IMG/VR virus record: IMGVR_UViG_3300014720_002390
Location: 1 to 29,608 of that record
Source of the DNA: a virus
Length of the DNA stretch: 29,608 nucleotides
Strand: one strand, 5' to 3'
Shown: in pieces, positions 1 through 7,276 of the stretch
How positions within the stretch are numbered: the stretch's first letter is position 1
Layout of the letters: each line of letters starts with the position of its first letter
The notes under the pieces: generated by a model
What the model was told of the DNA's origin: nothing
Database searches by the model: none
Seen by the model: only the letters and a program-made list of their open reading frames with translations
Translations under genes and position numbers: made by a program

Positions 1-191
1 AATTTAGAAATAACTTTAGTATGGTATTTTTTCCATTTAGCACCTCTATTTAATGCCCAACCATCAATAATATCACCATTTAATATTAATAGCTCAGTAG
101 GATGATTTTCTATAAATTCAATAAATTCTTCTGCTTTACTATCTTTAGTACCTAAATGTAAATCAGATACAATTATTACTTGGTATTTCAT
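1..191 (-). CDS. LpxH-like metallophosphoesterase, N-terminal part (cut by window edge)
   Basis: The first 63 residues of a calcineurin-like metallophosphoesterase are visible. The first metal-binding motif, SDLHLG, is at residues 9-14 and the second, NGDIIDGW, at about 38-45, followed by a basic AKWKKYHTKVI stretch. This GD-I-I-DGW form is typical of the UDP-2,3-diacylglucosamine pyrophosphatase (LpxH-like) branch, whose cellular members hydrolyse a lipid A precursor. Related phage enzymes have mostly unproven substrates, so only the fold and metal-dependent hydrolysis are well supported. The ATG at 189-191 lies one base after the stop of the small membrane peptide upstream, with no Shine-Dalgarno sequence. 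The neighbouring GT2 gene suggests envelope or glycan chemistry, but this is inference. The C-terminus, with the remaining metal-binding histidines, lies outside the window. Confidence 0.8.
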   Translation of the reverse strand, partial: MKYQVIIVSDLHLGTKDSKAEEFIEFIENHPTELLILNGDIIDGWALNRGAKWKKYHTKVISK

Positions 192-192
192 A

Positions 193-273
193 TTAGCAAA
201 CTAAAAGAGTTAATAATGTCATTCCTAAAAAAGTTAAAACAAGTATTAATTCAAATTTAATTTTCTTTTTCAT
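193..273 (-). CDS. 26-aa hydrophobic membrane peptide (hypothetical)
   Basis: This short frame starts inside the last codons of the glycosyltransferase gene (17-nt overlap) and ends one base before the metallophosphoesterase start. It encodes a basic N-terminus (MKKKIK) followed by about 19 hydrophobic residues rich in Leu, Ile and Thr and a terminal Cys, the profile of a single-pass membrane peptide. Its exact fit between two genes argues that it is translated by coupling. No family is recognised. Such peptides in phages can be holin-like, superinfection-related or regulatory, and nothing here decides between these. The shortness leaves real doubt that it is a gene. Confidence 0.45.
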   Translation of the reverse strand: MKKKIKFELILVLTFLGMTLLTLLVC

Positions 274-958
274 TCCAATAATTTTGATCATTTTTAAAGA
301 ATTCATCATTATTTCTATTAATCCAAGATTTCCACATTAATTTAATCATATACCATACACCTTTTTTATCAAATCTTCTACTTGGAGTATATACATAACC
401 ATTAAACACCTTAAACTTTTTAGGTTTAATTTTCGAGCTGAGTCTGTAGTCTTCTGCAACTTTATCTTCTTCATTGAATCCTCCTAATTTATTAAATGTT
501 TCTGTTTTAAATAACATAAAACCACCTAAAGCAAAAGGTTTAGTTAAAGAACTAAACCATTGTACAACATCAAAAATACGAAATACCCAATTATAAGAAG
601 TATCTGTTTTAAATTTACAAGTAACTAAATCATATTTACCTTTTACAGCTGTTCTATAACAATCTTCTATTAAATAATGATCAAAAACATAGGTGTCAGC
701 ATCTAAAAATAATACATAAGGTGTTGTCACTAATTTAGCGCCATTATTACGAGCAACTGATGGTAATCCACCTTTAACAATTTGTATATTTGGATATATT
801 GAAGTGTATTTACGTAACAATAAAACAGACCCTTCATCATCTGAAGAGTCTGCTATTACTATTTTATAATCTGTTTGTTCTAATAATAACTTAACAACGT
901 CTATTATTCCTTTGCCTTCATTTTTACAGGGAATTACTATTGTTAAATTGCGGTTCAC
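257..958 (-). CDS. Family 2 glycosyltransferase (GT-A fold)
   Basis: A 233-aa GT2-type glycosyltransferase, which transfers a sugar from a nucleotide-sugar donor to an unknown acceptor. The N-terminal Rossmann-like strand reads TIVIPCKNEG (residues 6-15), the DxD metal/nucleotide motif is LDADTY (85-90, D86 and D88), and the acidic ED pair expected near the catalytic base is in AEDYRLSSK (169-170). An aromatic/basic C-terminal segment (about 202-212) could lie against a membrane. The start is GTG at 956-958: an overlapping ATG two bases upstream runs at once into a stop, and no later Met would keep the first strand. The gene lies between the PD-(D/E)XK nuclease and the LpxH-like gene. Substrates could be phage DNA, virion proteins or host surface glycans; the sequence does not say which. 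Confidence 0.88.
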   Translation of the reverse strand: MNRNLTIVIPCKNEGKGIIDVVKLLLEQTDYKIVIADSSDDEGSVLLLRKYTSIYPNIQIVKGGLPSVARNNGAKLVTTPYVLFLDADTYVFDHYLIEDCYRTAVKGKYDLVTCKFKTDTSYNWVFRIFDVVQWFSSLTKPFALGGFMLFKTETFNKLGGFNEEDKVAEDYRLSSKIKPKKFKVFNGYVYTPSRRFDKKGVWYMIKLMWKSWINRNNDEFFKNDQNYWNEKEN

Positions 959-969
959 ATAAATAAATA

Positions 970-1755
970 TTAAAAAGAAACTTTAACTGATGTAGGTAAT
1001 GTCTCAGTTGATGGCTTAAAGTTAGGATTTTCAAGTTTATATATCTCGTATATATTCATGAACATCTTAAAGTTAGTATCAATATCACTTATTACTTTTA
1101 ATTCCCATCCTTTACCTTGTATTTTATCTTTTTTACCTTCACTACGTGTATTAGCTTTTAACCATAAAATACCTGTTTCCTCTATTTTGTCAGTATGTGT
1201 TTCATTCCATGCTTTAGAGTAAGCAGCTAATTGTAAGTCATATGATGTATGAAGTGAATTAGATGTTTTAATATCTAATAACCATAACTTTTTATCCATC
1301 CTAACAATTAAGTCAGCTGTACCAGCATACTTATGCTCATCAGAAAATAAATGATATTCACCTACTATAAGTTCTGGTTTGTAAGTGTTCCAAAAGTCAG
1401 CAAACTTAAGAATCATTTTCCATACATCCATACTATATTCTGCTCTACCATTTTCATCTAACCAATTAATTTCTTCTCCATTTAAAAAACGATCAATAGC
1501 TGTGTGTACTTGAGTACCTTCAGCTGCTGCTTTAGAGGCAATAATATCACTATTATGTCCTACATCTTTTAACCAGTTATGAAAAAATTGATTTTTAGGA
1601 AAATAATTTAATACTGATGTCACTGATGGATAATATTCTTCTCCACGTCTATAAAAACGAGAGTCTAATACATTTATTTGCCTATCTTCCTCATTGTATT
1701 CTACAATGCGTTTGATTTTTGGGTCTTTAATGATGTTGACGTTTCTATCAATCAT
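970..1755 (-). CDS. PD-(D/E)XK nuclease (RecB/Cas4-like)
   Basis: A 261-aa single-domain nuclease of the PD-(D/E)XK superfamily, RecB/Cas4-like branch. The visible catalytic pattern in order is a helix with GTQVH (80-84), E133 in VGEYHLF, GTADLI with D148, LLDIKTS with D161 and K163, and QLAAY at 175-179, matching the H...E...D...DxK...Q arrangement. No four-cysteine cluster like that of Cas4 iron-sulphur proteins is present. Such enzymes in T4-type phages are thought to process DNA ends or take part in recombination and replication. The start codon overlaps the primase stop in an ATGA arrangement, so the two are probably translationally coupled and work in the same replication module. Confidence 0.9.
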   Translation of the reverse strand: MIDRNVNIIKDPKIKRIVEYNEEDRQINVLDSRFYRRGEEYYPSVTSVLNYFPKNQFFHNWLKDVGHNSDIIASKAAAEGTQVHTAIDRFLNGEEINWLDENGRAEYSMDVWKMILKFADFWNTYKPELIVGEYHLFSDEHKYAGTADLIVRMDKKLWLLDIKTSNSLHTSYDLQLAAYSKAWNETHTDKIEETGILWLKANTRSEGKKDKIQGKGWELKVISDIDTNFKMFMNIYEIYKLENPNFKPSTETLPTSVKVSF

Positions 1756-2687
1756 GCTAATTCTAGCTTTTTGTATATTAGTTCACCTAGAGATAATTGC
1801 TCGGCTTCATGAACTAATTTGGTGAATTTTTCGAAGCCCATTTCTGATGGATCTTTATCTTGTAAATCAACCAGGTAAACGTCTTTACCTAAGTTGAGGA
1901 GATCTTCGGCATATCTTAGAGCGTCTTTTAAAGCGTCCTTATCTAAAGACACATATACTGTTTTTACATTGTTTTGAACTAATTTCATCATTAATGCTGT
2001 AGGTATTGTTTTACCTAATAATGGTACTGCGTTACGTTTAATAGCAATAGCATCAAAAATACCTTCACACAATATGACAGGTACATTCCAATTAATAAAA
2101 TACTCTAGTCCTATAATTTCATTTTTGTTACATTTAGGAGCATCATATTTTTTCTTTGAGTCAGGATTAATATCTCTGGCTATGAAATAATTTAAGTCAC
2201 CATTAGCATCATATGATGGTATTATAACTCTTCCCTCATACCTGCCTTCTTCACAATAGCCTATATTATACTTAAGTATATCTGACTTATTAATACCTCG
2301 TTTTTTTAAATATGCTAAAACGTGTTTAGCCATAATATCAGTGCGGGCTATATTAATTAGTGGTTTATATTCTTTAGGTAATTCAACTTTAGTTTTATCA
2401 CTAACAGTTTCTTCTTTTTGTGTATAACCAAGTATTGATCTTAACTCAGCTAACTTCTCAGGAATAACTTTTATTTTCTTAAATAAACCAATCAGTGTTC
2501 TTCCTTTTTTATTACACACCCAACAATGCCATGGATTTTCTCCTTTCATGTTAGGCACCATGTTTACTTCTAGTTTTGGCTTATGATGGTTGCAAAAAGG
2601 ACACTTGTACGCGTAGTTATTACTACTTGTTTCTTTTCCTTTACCTAGTACACTATTTACAGTATGCAGTAGAGCCGCATTGATCAT
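1752..2687 (-). CDS. DNA primase (zinc finger plus Toprim, DnaG/gp61-like)
   Basis: A primase of about 311 aa that makes RNA primers for lagging-strand synthesis. Counting from the ATG, an N-terminal zinc-binding domain shows CPFCNHH (C29, C32) and WHCWVCNKKG (C55, C58). A Toprim domain follows, with VILCEGIFDAIA (E208) and VSLDKDA (D249, D251), then a KDPSE segment. Length and layout fit a stand-alone primase like T4 gp61 rather than a primase-helicase fusion. The frame is open two codons further to a TTG at 2691-2693, but the ATG at 2685-2687 is the more likely start. No replicative helicase is visible here. The stop overlaps the start of the PD-(D/E)XK nuclease (ATGA). Confidence 0.9.
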   Translation of the reverse strand: MINAALLHTVNSVLGKGKETSSNNYAYKCPFCNHHKPKLEVNMVPNMKGENPWHCWVCNKKGRTLIGLFKKIKVIPEKLAELRSILGYTQKEETVSDKTKVELPKEYKPLINIARTDIMAKHVLAYLKKRGINKSDILKYNIGYCEEGRYEGRVIIPSYDANGDLNYFIARDINPDSKKKYDAPKCNKNEIIGLEYFINWNVPVILCEGIFDAIAIKRNAVPLLGKTIPTALMMKLVQNNVKTVYVSLDKDALKDALRYAEDLLNLGKDVYLVDLQDKDPSEMGFEKFTKLVHEAEQLSLGELIYKKLELA

Positions 2688-2714
2688 AACCAATAATATA
2701 ATAAGATTATTTTA

Positions 2715-3143
2715 TTAGGCCAAGTCTTTAGTGAAGAACTTACCTAATATATTATCGTTGTAACTGTTAGTTCCTGGGATTAAACACTCATACTTACATT
2801 GATAATGCATTTCATAGTATGTGAGTTGTTTTTTGGTTTTGCAAGGCATAAGTATCATACACTCAAAAAACATTGGACTTAGTTCATTAACATCATTGAG
2901 TAATTCTTTTGATGAACCCCAATATGTTTTCCAGTCACTTTCAACACGAATAACTTCATGTGTTGGTTTGCGACCTGGAGTGACAGGTAATTCAGCTAAT
3001 TGTTTTTTGGTTAGTTTTTTCTTTTTGTTATACCAAAAATACTTCTTACCAATATAAAATCTACTGTCTGTTAAATTAGTGATTTTGTAAACAAAACCGA
3101 TGTAGTCTTCGGGATTTAATTTATCCCAGTAGTTCCATTTCAT
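2715..3143 (-). CDS. GIY-YIG family endonuclease (SegE-like)
   Basis: A 142-aa small protein with a divergent GIY-YIG nuclease core: GFVYKITNL at 16-24 supplies the GIY-like strand and RFYIGKK at 28-34 the YIG-like strand. A SDWKTYWGSS segment and a later YYEMHYQ helix probably provide the family's Arg and Glu positions. Similar FVYxITN...YIGKK proteins are frequent in T4-like phages and are usually annotated as Seg-type endonucleases; many lie between conserved genes and may be free-standing homing endonucleases. Here it sits at the junction between the virion block and the primase, a typical insertion point. Homing activity is not shown by the sequence. Confidence 0.72.
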   Translation of the reverse strand: MKWNYWDKLNPEDYIGFVYKITNLTDSRFYIGKKYFWYNKKKKLTKKQLAELPVTPGRKPTHEVIRVESDWKTYWGSSKELLNDVNELSPMFFECMILMPCKTKKQLTYYEMHYQCKYECLIPGTNSYNDNILGKFFTKDLA

Positions 3144-3155
3144 AACATTGTTTTA

Positions 3156-3164
3156 TATAAATAT
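3156..3164 (-). promoter_or_regulatory. ATATTTATA element
   Basis: Read in gene direction the sequence is ATATTTATA, 12 bases before the GIY-YIG start codon and touching the stop codon of the preceding gene. The opposite strand reads TATAAATAT, which contains the T4 late-promoter octamer but points away from the gene. It recurs before several other genes, so it is probably a regulatory or start-site signal. Confidence 0.4.
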
Positions 3165-4126
3165 TAACAAGAGTTTGTTCCATCTAAAGTTAAGTAAACA
3201 TAATTGGCTCCCCCACTAATATTAACAGTGTAATTACATCCAAATCCTGTTGTAGGACATGGACTTGAAGGACTACCAGCTATAGTTTGAGTTAAAGGAG
3301 TTGTAAATACTACTTGATCACCTGGTACTAAACCTGTTATAGTGTCAACAAAAGCACAAGTTAAACTACTTATAATACCTAATGAAACTGGACTACCTCC
3401 ATTTATTGAATATTGCAATTCAGCTGTACCATCAAACCATCTAGCGTAAACAGCTAATGTAGAAGATTCTGGTGATGGAGTTACACTAATACTAGGTGTG
3501 ATAGAAGGAGTCACACTAATAGTTGGTGTGACAGAAGGAGTAACACTAGTAGCTGGTGTTGAACTAGGAGATATACTAATTGATGGTGTAACAGAAGGAG
3601 TTACACTAGGTGTAGCTGTTATACTAATTGATGGTGTAACACTTGGAGTTACACTAATACTAGGTGTTGTTGATGGTGTTAAAGAAGGAGAAAATGATGG
3701 TGTAACAGAAGGAGTGAAATATGGTTTAGGAGACCATTTAGTATCCCACTTAATTAAAAATGTTTGGTCAGTGTTAGATGATAAAGGCATTGGAGCAGCC
3801 ATTTTACCAATAGCTAATAAATCATTAGAATCATTATATAAACCAACCATAGTGACATATGGTGAAAAATCTGAACCTGAAATAGAACCTGTTACAAAAT
3901 CTTTTAATGTACCATAATTTGCCTCAGCTGGAATATAAAATATTGATCCACTATTAGATGAACTGTATGGTGTTAATACAGCTTGAGAACCTGATAATAA
4001 TGTTGGATTATAAGATAAATTCATCTCATAATCTTTTATAGTACATTTTATAAAATTCTCATAAATAACAATACTGTTTTTGAATTTTACATTTGTAAGG
4101 TTAATATTTATTGTTCTACTATTCAT
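3164..4126 (-). CDS. Tail appendage/adhesin-like protein with VGLYN domain and TPS repeats
   Basis: A 320-aa protein with three parts. Residues 1-131 resemble the C-terminal domain of the protein at 5496-6572: both carry a xNPT turn, a (Y)xTxVGLYNxxxDLLA stretch and a closing run ending in K-x-D. Residues 138-220 are a linker of TPS-type repeats such as VTPSVTPSISVTPS. Residues 224-320 are a probable beta-rich domain with SINGGSPVSLG, GCNYTVN and a final Cys, related to the C-terminus of the next protein (4130-5485). This looks like a fibre-type virion component that places a terminal domain away from the particle, possibly for host binding; that role is inference. It is the last gene of the virion block and starts just after its paralogue. 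Confidence 0.72.
   Translation of the reverse strand: MNSRTININLTNVKFKNSIVIYENFIKCTIKDYEMNLSYNPTLLSGSQAVLTPYSSSNSGSIFYIPAEANYGTLKDFVTGSISGSDFSPYVTMVGLYNDSNDLLAIGKMAAPMPLSSNTDQTFLIKWDTKWSPKPYFTPSVTPSFSPSLTPSTTPSISVTPSVTPSISITATPSVTPSVTPSISISPSSTPATSVTPSVTPTISVTPSITPSISVTPSPESSTLAVYARWFDGTAELQYSINGGSPVSLGIISSLTCAFVDTITGLVPGDQVVFTTPLTQTIAGSPSSPCPTTGFGCNYTVNISGGANYVYLTLDGTNSC
3470..3715 (-). repeat. TPS-coding repeat array 1
   Basis: An in-frame, degenerate tandem array coding for T-P-S-[VI/TT] units inside the 3164-4126 gene. On the plus strand it shows as repeated GGTGTNACACTNGGNGT-like words. It is very similar to a second array about 0.9 kb away, so unequal recombination or slippage could change its length. 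Confidence 0.85.
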
Positions 4127-4129
4127 TTT

Positions 4130-5485
4130 TTAACAACCAAAAGTTGAATCATTAACTGGTGCATCAATTGTAGCTACACAAACACTATTTACTGAATAAT
4201 TACATCCTATATAAGCACCTCCTCCTAAACATGGATCACTATTATGTAAATTAGTTCCAGCTGGGATTATACCACCTGCTGTATATGTGTAAGTATATAT
4301 TCCTGATTGATATAAATCAATATTTAAACTATAATATGTGTCAACTAATACATTTTGATCTAATACAATATACCATCCTAAATAATCATCACAACTTCCT
4401 CCTATACAAGGTTGAGTATAAGCTTGAGCATTAATTACAACTGGAGCAAAGCTTGGTGTTGTAGAAGGTGTTACACTAGGTGTTACAGATATACTTACTG
4501 AAATACTTGGTGTTACACTAATTGATGGAGTTGATGATGGTGATACACTTATTGATGGTGTAATACTTGGTGTCACACTAATACTAGGTGTAACTGAAGG
4601 AGTAACAGTTGGTGTTACAGTTGGTGTTACAGAAATACTTGGTGTGACACTAATTGTTGGTGTTACACTAGGTGTAGCTGATGGTAATGGACAAAGTGTT
4701 AAATTTAAAGCTGGAGCTATATAATCAGGATCTCCAATATTATTAGATTTAGTGACACCTGTAGATGCTCCGTTATCTAAGTAATATAACTCAAGAGTTG
4801 TATATGTTATAATTCCTAAAACAGAACAAGTATAACTACCTCCTCTCCAAGCTGTTGCTCTTACACTGTTAGGTATAACAGTTACAATAGCTACGTTTTG
4901 CTCATAAAACACATTTCCAACATATGAACTTTGAGACAATACAGTGTTAATAGAAGAACTTATATTACTTCCACTATATAATAAATTATAATTTCCATCA
5001 TCATATAATTTACATGTTGATGAAGCACTAATAAAAGTTAATTCAAATGTTGTTGGTAATATACTATCTCCAGTTAGTGTTTTAGGGATGTTTATTACAT
5101 AAATAGTATCACCATTTCCTGTTGGAAAAAATTTAACAGTATCTAAATTACCTGGATTGTAAGCGTTAATGCCTTTCCAATATGATGATGTACTTAAAGT
5201 ACCATCATTATACACAGTGTTTTGTAGTGAAGATGTACTTACTACTTTAGAAAAAAATGTTGGGTAATAAGTGAAATTAGTAGACTCATAAACTAATCGA
5301 TCATATTGACTATTAGTAAAATACTCTGTTTCAGGATCAAAAGTTCCTGTATATTTAGTTCCTACATTAATTACAATACGTTGATCAGCAAATGAACTTG
5401 AGTCTATATCCCAGCTTTTATTCGCTGTATATGGTACTACAAAAGTATCAGATACATTAAGTCTTTTAAAAGTGTTTGCTGACAT
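4130..5485 (-). CDS. Tail appendage/adhesin-like protein with TPS repeats (paralogue)
   Basis: A 451-aa probable virion protein. The N-terminal region, about 1-265, is rich in Ser, Thr, Asn and Tyr, with a predicted beta-rich character and no signal peptide or membrane segment; conserved-looking words are SDTFVVPYTANKSW and QYDRLVYES. Residues 268-347 form a long linker of TPSVTP/ISVTPS repeats. The last 100 residues form a beta-rich domain with six cysteines, including PCIGGSC, the word GCNYSVN shared with the neighbouring protein, and a Cys as last residue. The same order (body, TPS stalk, Cys-terminated tip) in two adjacent genes points to duplication of the stalk and tip. A receptor-binding or accessory-fibre role is inferred from layout and position. 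Confidence 0.72.
   Translation of the reverse strand: MSANTFKRLNVSDTFVVPYTANKSWDIDSSSFADQRIVINVGTKYTGTFDPETEYFTNSQYDRLVYESTNFTYYPTFFSKVVSTSSLQNTVYNDGTLSTSSYWKGINAYNPGNLDTVKFFPTGNGDTIYVINIPKTLTGDSILPTTFELTFISASSTCKLYDDGNYNLLYSGSNISSSINTVLSQSSYVGNVFYEQNVAIVTVIPNSVRATAWRGGSYTCSVLGIITYTTLELYYLDNGASTGVTKSNNIGDPDYIAPALNLTLCPLPSATPSVTPTISVTPSISVTPTVTPTVTPSVTPSISVTPSITPSISVSPSSTPSISVTPSISVSISVTPSVTPSTTPSFAPVVINAQAYTQPCIGGSCDDYLGWYIVLDQNVLVDTYYSLNIDLYQSGIYTYTYTAGGIIPAGTNLHNSDPCLGGGAYIGCNYSVNSVCVATIDAPVNDSTFGC
4445..4684 (-). repeat. TPS-coding repeat array 2
   Basis: A second in-frame degenerate array coding for about eighty residues of TPS/ISVTPS units within the 4130-5485 gene. It shares many short identical words with the array at 3470-3715, in the same orientation. 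Confidence 0.85.
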
Positions 5486-5495
5486 GGGCGTAACA

Positions 5496-6572
5496 TTAGA
5501 AGTCTAATTTAACTCTTACTAATAATTCTTTAGTGAAATCCTTTACTAATGGTTTGTTTAATTTAGCTACAGCTAATAAATCACCTGTAGTGTTATATAA
5601 TCCAACAGTTGTAATATATGTCTGTGGGTTATAAATCATTTGAGTATATAACAAATTACCATTAGAATCAATTATAGTTGGATTTGATGTGTAATTGAAA
5701 TCAGCATTTTTAACACGTGTAAAGAAATAACGTGATGAAACAGTTTCATAATTTTGTAAACTGAATGTTGGATTCAAATTAATCATGTTATATAACATTC
5801 TGTTATTAACATTATATGTTATACCTTGAGCTGAGAAAGTTGCAGCTGTATCAGCTGAACTACCTGAATATACTAATAATCCAATACCACCTAAAGCACC
5901 TGGTGATAAAGCTAAAGCTCGAGGATTTAAAATTACTAATCCTTCATCAGGAATCATAATACCATAAGATCCACTAACTGTGTAGTTAGAAGAAGATGGT
6001 ACTGATACGTTTGTGCTAGTATTAATAGAACCACTTAATAATTGGTAAACACGAGATGTACCAACATAAGTTGATGTAGTTGTTACAGTAGAATCATCTA
6101 CTAAACCAATTGAGTTACTACCACTTGAAATATGTAAGAAGAAAGAACCAGGATTGAATGATTCTTTAAATTGAGCTCTGCTAACAGAGAGTACAATGAT
6201 ATCTGATGAAACATAAGATGAACCACCAAATTGAAATGATGTGTTTTCATCTCCATAAATTAAAGACCTAAATTGACCATAAACGTCTCTTGTAGGTGTT
6301 TTATCAGGAACAAGTGGGTTAAAGTAAGCTGATCCTGAACCACTTATATGTCCATAAGCGATTGAGAATTGAGGCTGCGCACTAGCACTAGCTGGTAAAT
6401 TGACATTATCTTTATAAATGTCTAAGAAAAATTTACCTGATGGGGTGTTTTGTTCTTGTAATGAATAACTGTAAAAGGTATTTATTGTAGTGACATCTCC
6501 ACTCCACATTGGTGCTACTAAAGCGTCTGAACTTAGTACCTGATCTTCAGGTTGGTATGCTCCAAAAGACAT
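5496..6572 (-). CDS. Virion structural protein with C-terminal VGLYN domain
   Basis: A 358-aa protein rich in Ser, Gly, Thr and Asn. It begins with MSFGAYQPEDQVLSSDALVAP and has beta-rich, GSGS-containing composition typical of tail or baseplate components. The last 80 residues contain FFTRVKNADFNYTSNPT, YITTVGLYNTTGDLLAVAK and a closing RVKLDF, a domain reused at the N-terminus of the TPS protein at 3164-4126. I have the impression that closely similar C-termini occur in large T4-like phages known mainly from aquatic metagenomes, but I cannot search. Position just after the 222-aa protein (7-base gap) and before the fibre-like genes suggests a tail or baseplate peripheral component. Exact function unknown. 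Confidence 0.7.
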   Translation of the reverse strand: MSFGAYQPEDQVLSSDALVAPMWSGDVTTINTFYSYSLQEQNTPSGKFFLDIYKDNVNLPASASAQPQFSIAYGHISGSGSAYFNPLVPDKTPTRDVYGQFRSLIYGDENTSFQFGGSSYVSSDIIVLSVSRAQFKESFNPGSFFLHISSGSNSIGLVDDSTVTTTSTYVGTSRVYQLLSGSINTSTNVSVPSSSNYTVSGSYGIMIPDEGLVILNPRALALSPGALGGIGLLVYSGSSADTAATFSAQGITYNVNNRMLYNMINLNPTFSLQNYETVSSRYFFTRVKNADFNYTSNPTIIDSNGNLLYTQMIYNPQTYITTVGLYNTTGDLLAVAKLNKPLVKDFTKELLVRVKLDF

Positions 6573-6579
6573 ATATTAA

Positions 6580-7248
6580 TTAGGTTTTAATTACGGTTAA
6601 AGGTATAGTAATTCTAGCACCACTATCTCTACCAATAGCTGTTATTGTAGTTGTGATAGTAGCTCCAGCTACTGAATTTGTTGGATATAAAGTATTTAAA
6701 GTAGTAGCTACAATAGTAAATGTAGTACCAATTTGACTTGCTGATAAACTAGCTCCACTTGAGTTTGGTGTTGGATTTGTAAGATTTAATCCAGTTGTAT
6801 CAATACCAGTACCTCTAAATGTGCTAACATATCTTGAATCTCCAATAGTCATTAAATAACCAGATGGTTCAAATGTTGAAACAGCACCTAAGTAATTTAA
6901 TGTTTGAGGAGTAATGTTGATAGAAGCAGCTTGACGTAATGAAATAGCTGTATATCCAAGGTTAAGAACTGGTAGTTTAGAAGTACCACGAGGTAAAGTT
7001 ACTAATTTGTACTTCATCATTTGTGTTTCATCAGTGAAAGCTTCCAAAAGCGGCATCGCCTCAATAGCCTCACCAAAGAAAGCAGAACCCGAAGGATGAT
7101 TAGGGTTGTATAAAGTATAATCAATCTCATCATCAGCTAATGCAAATTGTGTTACTTGAAATGACCCGTCATTACGAGCCAATAACTCACGGCCTTTTTT
7201 TGTTAAGACCGCGTCAATTGTTACATATTGGTTATTTAAATACGCCAT
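6580..7248 (-). CDS. Conserved T4-like virion structural protein
   Basis: A 222-aa protein whose N-terminus, with the words DAVLTKKGRELLA and FALADDEIDYTLYNP, has the pattern DAVLTxxGRxxLA...FALxDDEIDY found in a structural protein of marine and freshwater T4-like phages. The C-terminal half is Thr/Ser-rich and beta-prone (GTTFTIVATTLN, TITTTITAIG) and may be an immunoglobulin-like or decoration domain. There is no membrane segment. It lies between the 1634-aa protein and the VGLYN protein and is preceded by the ATATTTATA element, so it is probably a late virion gene. The precise place in the tail is unknown. Confidence 0.7.
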   Translation of the reverse strand: MAYLNNQYVTIDAVLTKKGRELLARNDGSFQVTQFALADDEIDYTLYNPNHPSGSAFFGEAIEAMPLLEAFTDETQMMKYKLVTLPRGTSKLPVLNLGYTAISLRQAASINITPQTLNYLGAVSTFEPSGYLMTIGDSRYVSTFRGTGIDTTGLNLTNPTPNSSGASLSASQIGTTFTIVATTLNTLYPTNSVAGATITTTITAIGRDSGARITIPLTVIKT

Positions 7249-7266
7249 TTTAAATATGTTGTTTTA

Positions 7267-7275
7267 TATAAATAT
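7267..7275 (-). promoter_or_regulatory. ATATTTATA element (palindromic context)
   Basis: The element lies in the 28-base gap before the 222-aa structural gene, 18 bases upstream of its ATG. The surrounding TATATTTATATA is an almost perfect palindrome, and TATAAAAC follows, as in the copy at 3156-3164. Confidence 0.4.
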
Positions 7276-7276
7276 A

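Noticed and set aside
2821-3057. Plus-strand open frame of 78 codons
   Set aside because: It lies wholly opposite the GIY-YIG gene, has no domain and would be the only plus-strand gene; it is a mirror of the coding strand.
3498-3917. Plus-strand open frame of 139 codons rich in GVTEGVTL words
   Set aside because: It is the reverse reading of the TPS repeat array. The minus frame has real domains on both sides, whereas this one is only repeat.
3164-5485. Diversity-generating retroelement target at the C-termini of the TPS proteins
   Set aside because: No reverse transcriptase, no template repeat and no C-type-lectin signature is visible in the window; the tips look like ordinary diverged paralogues.
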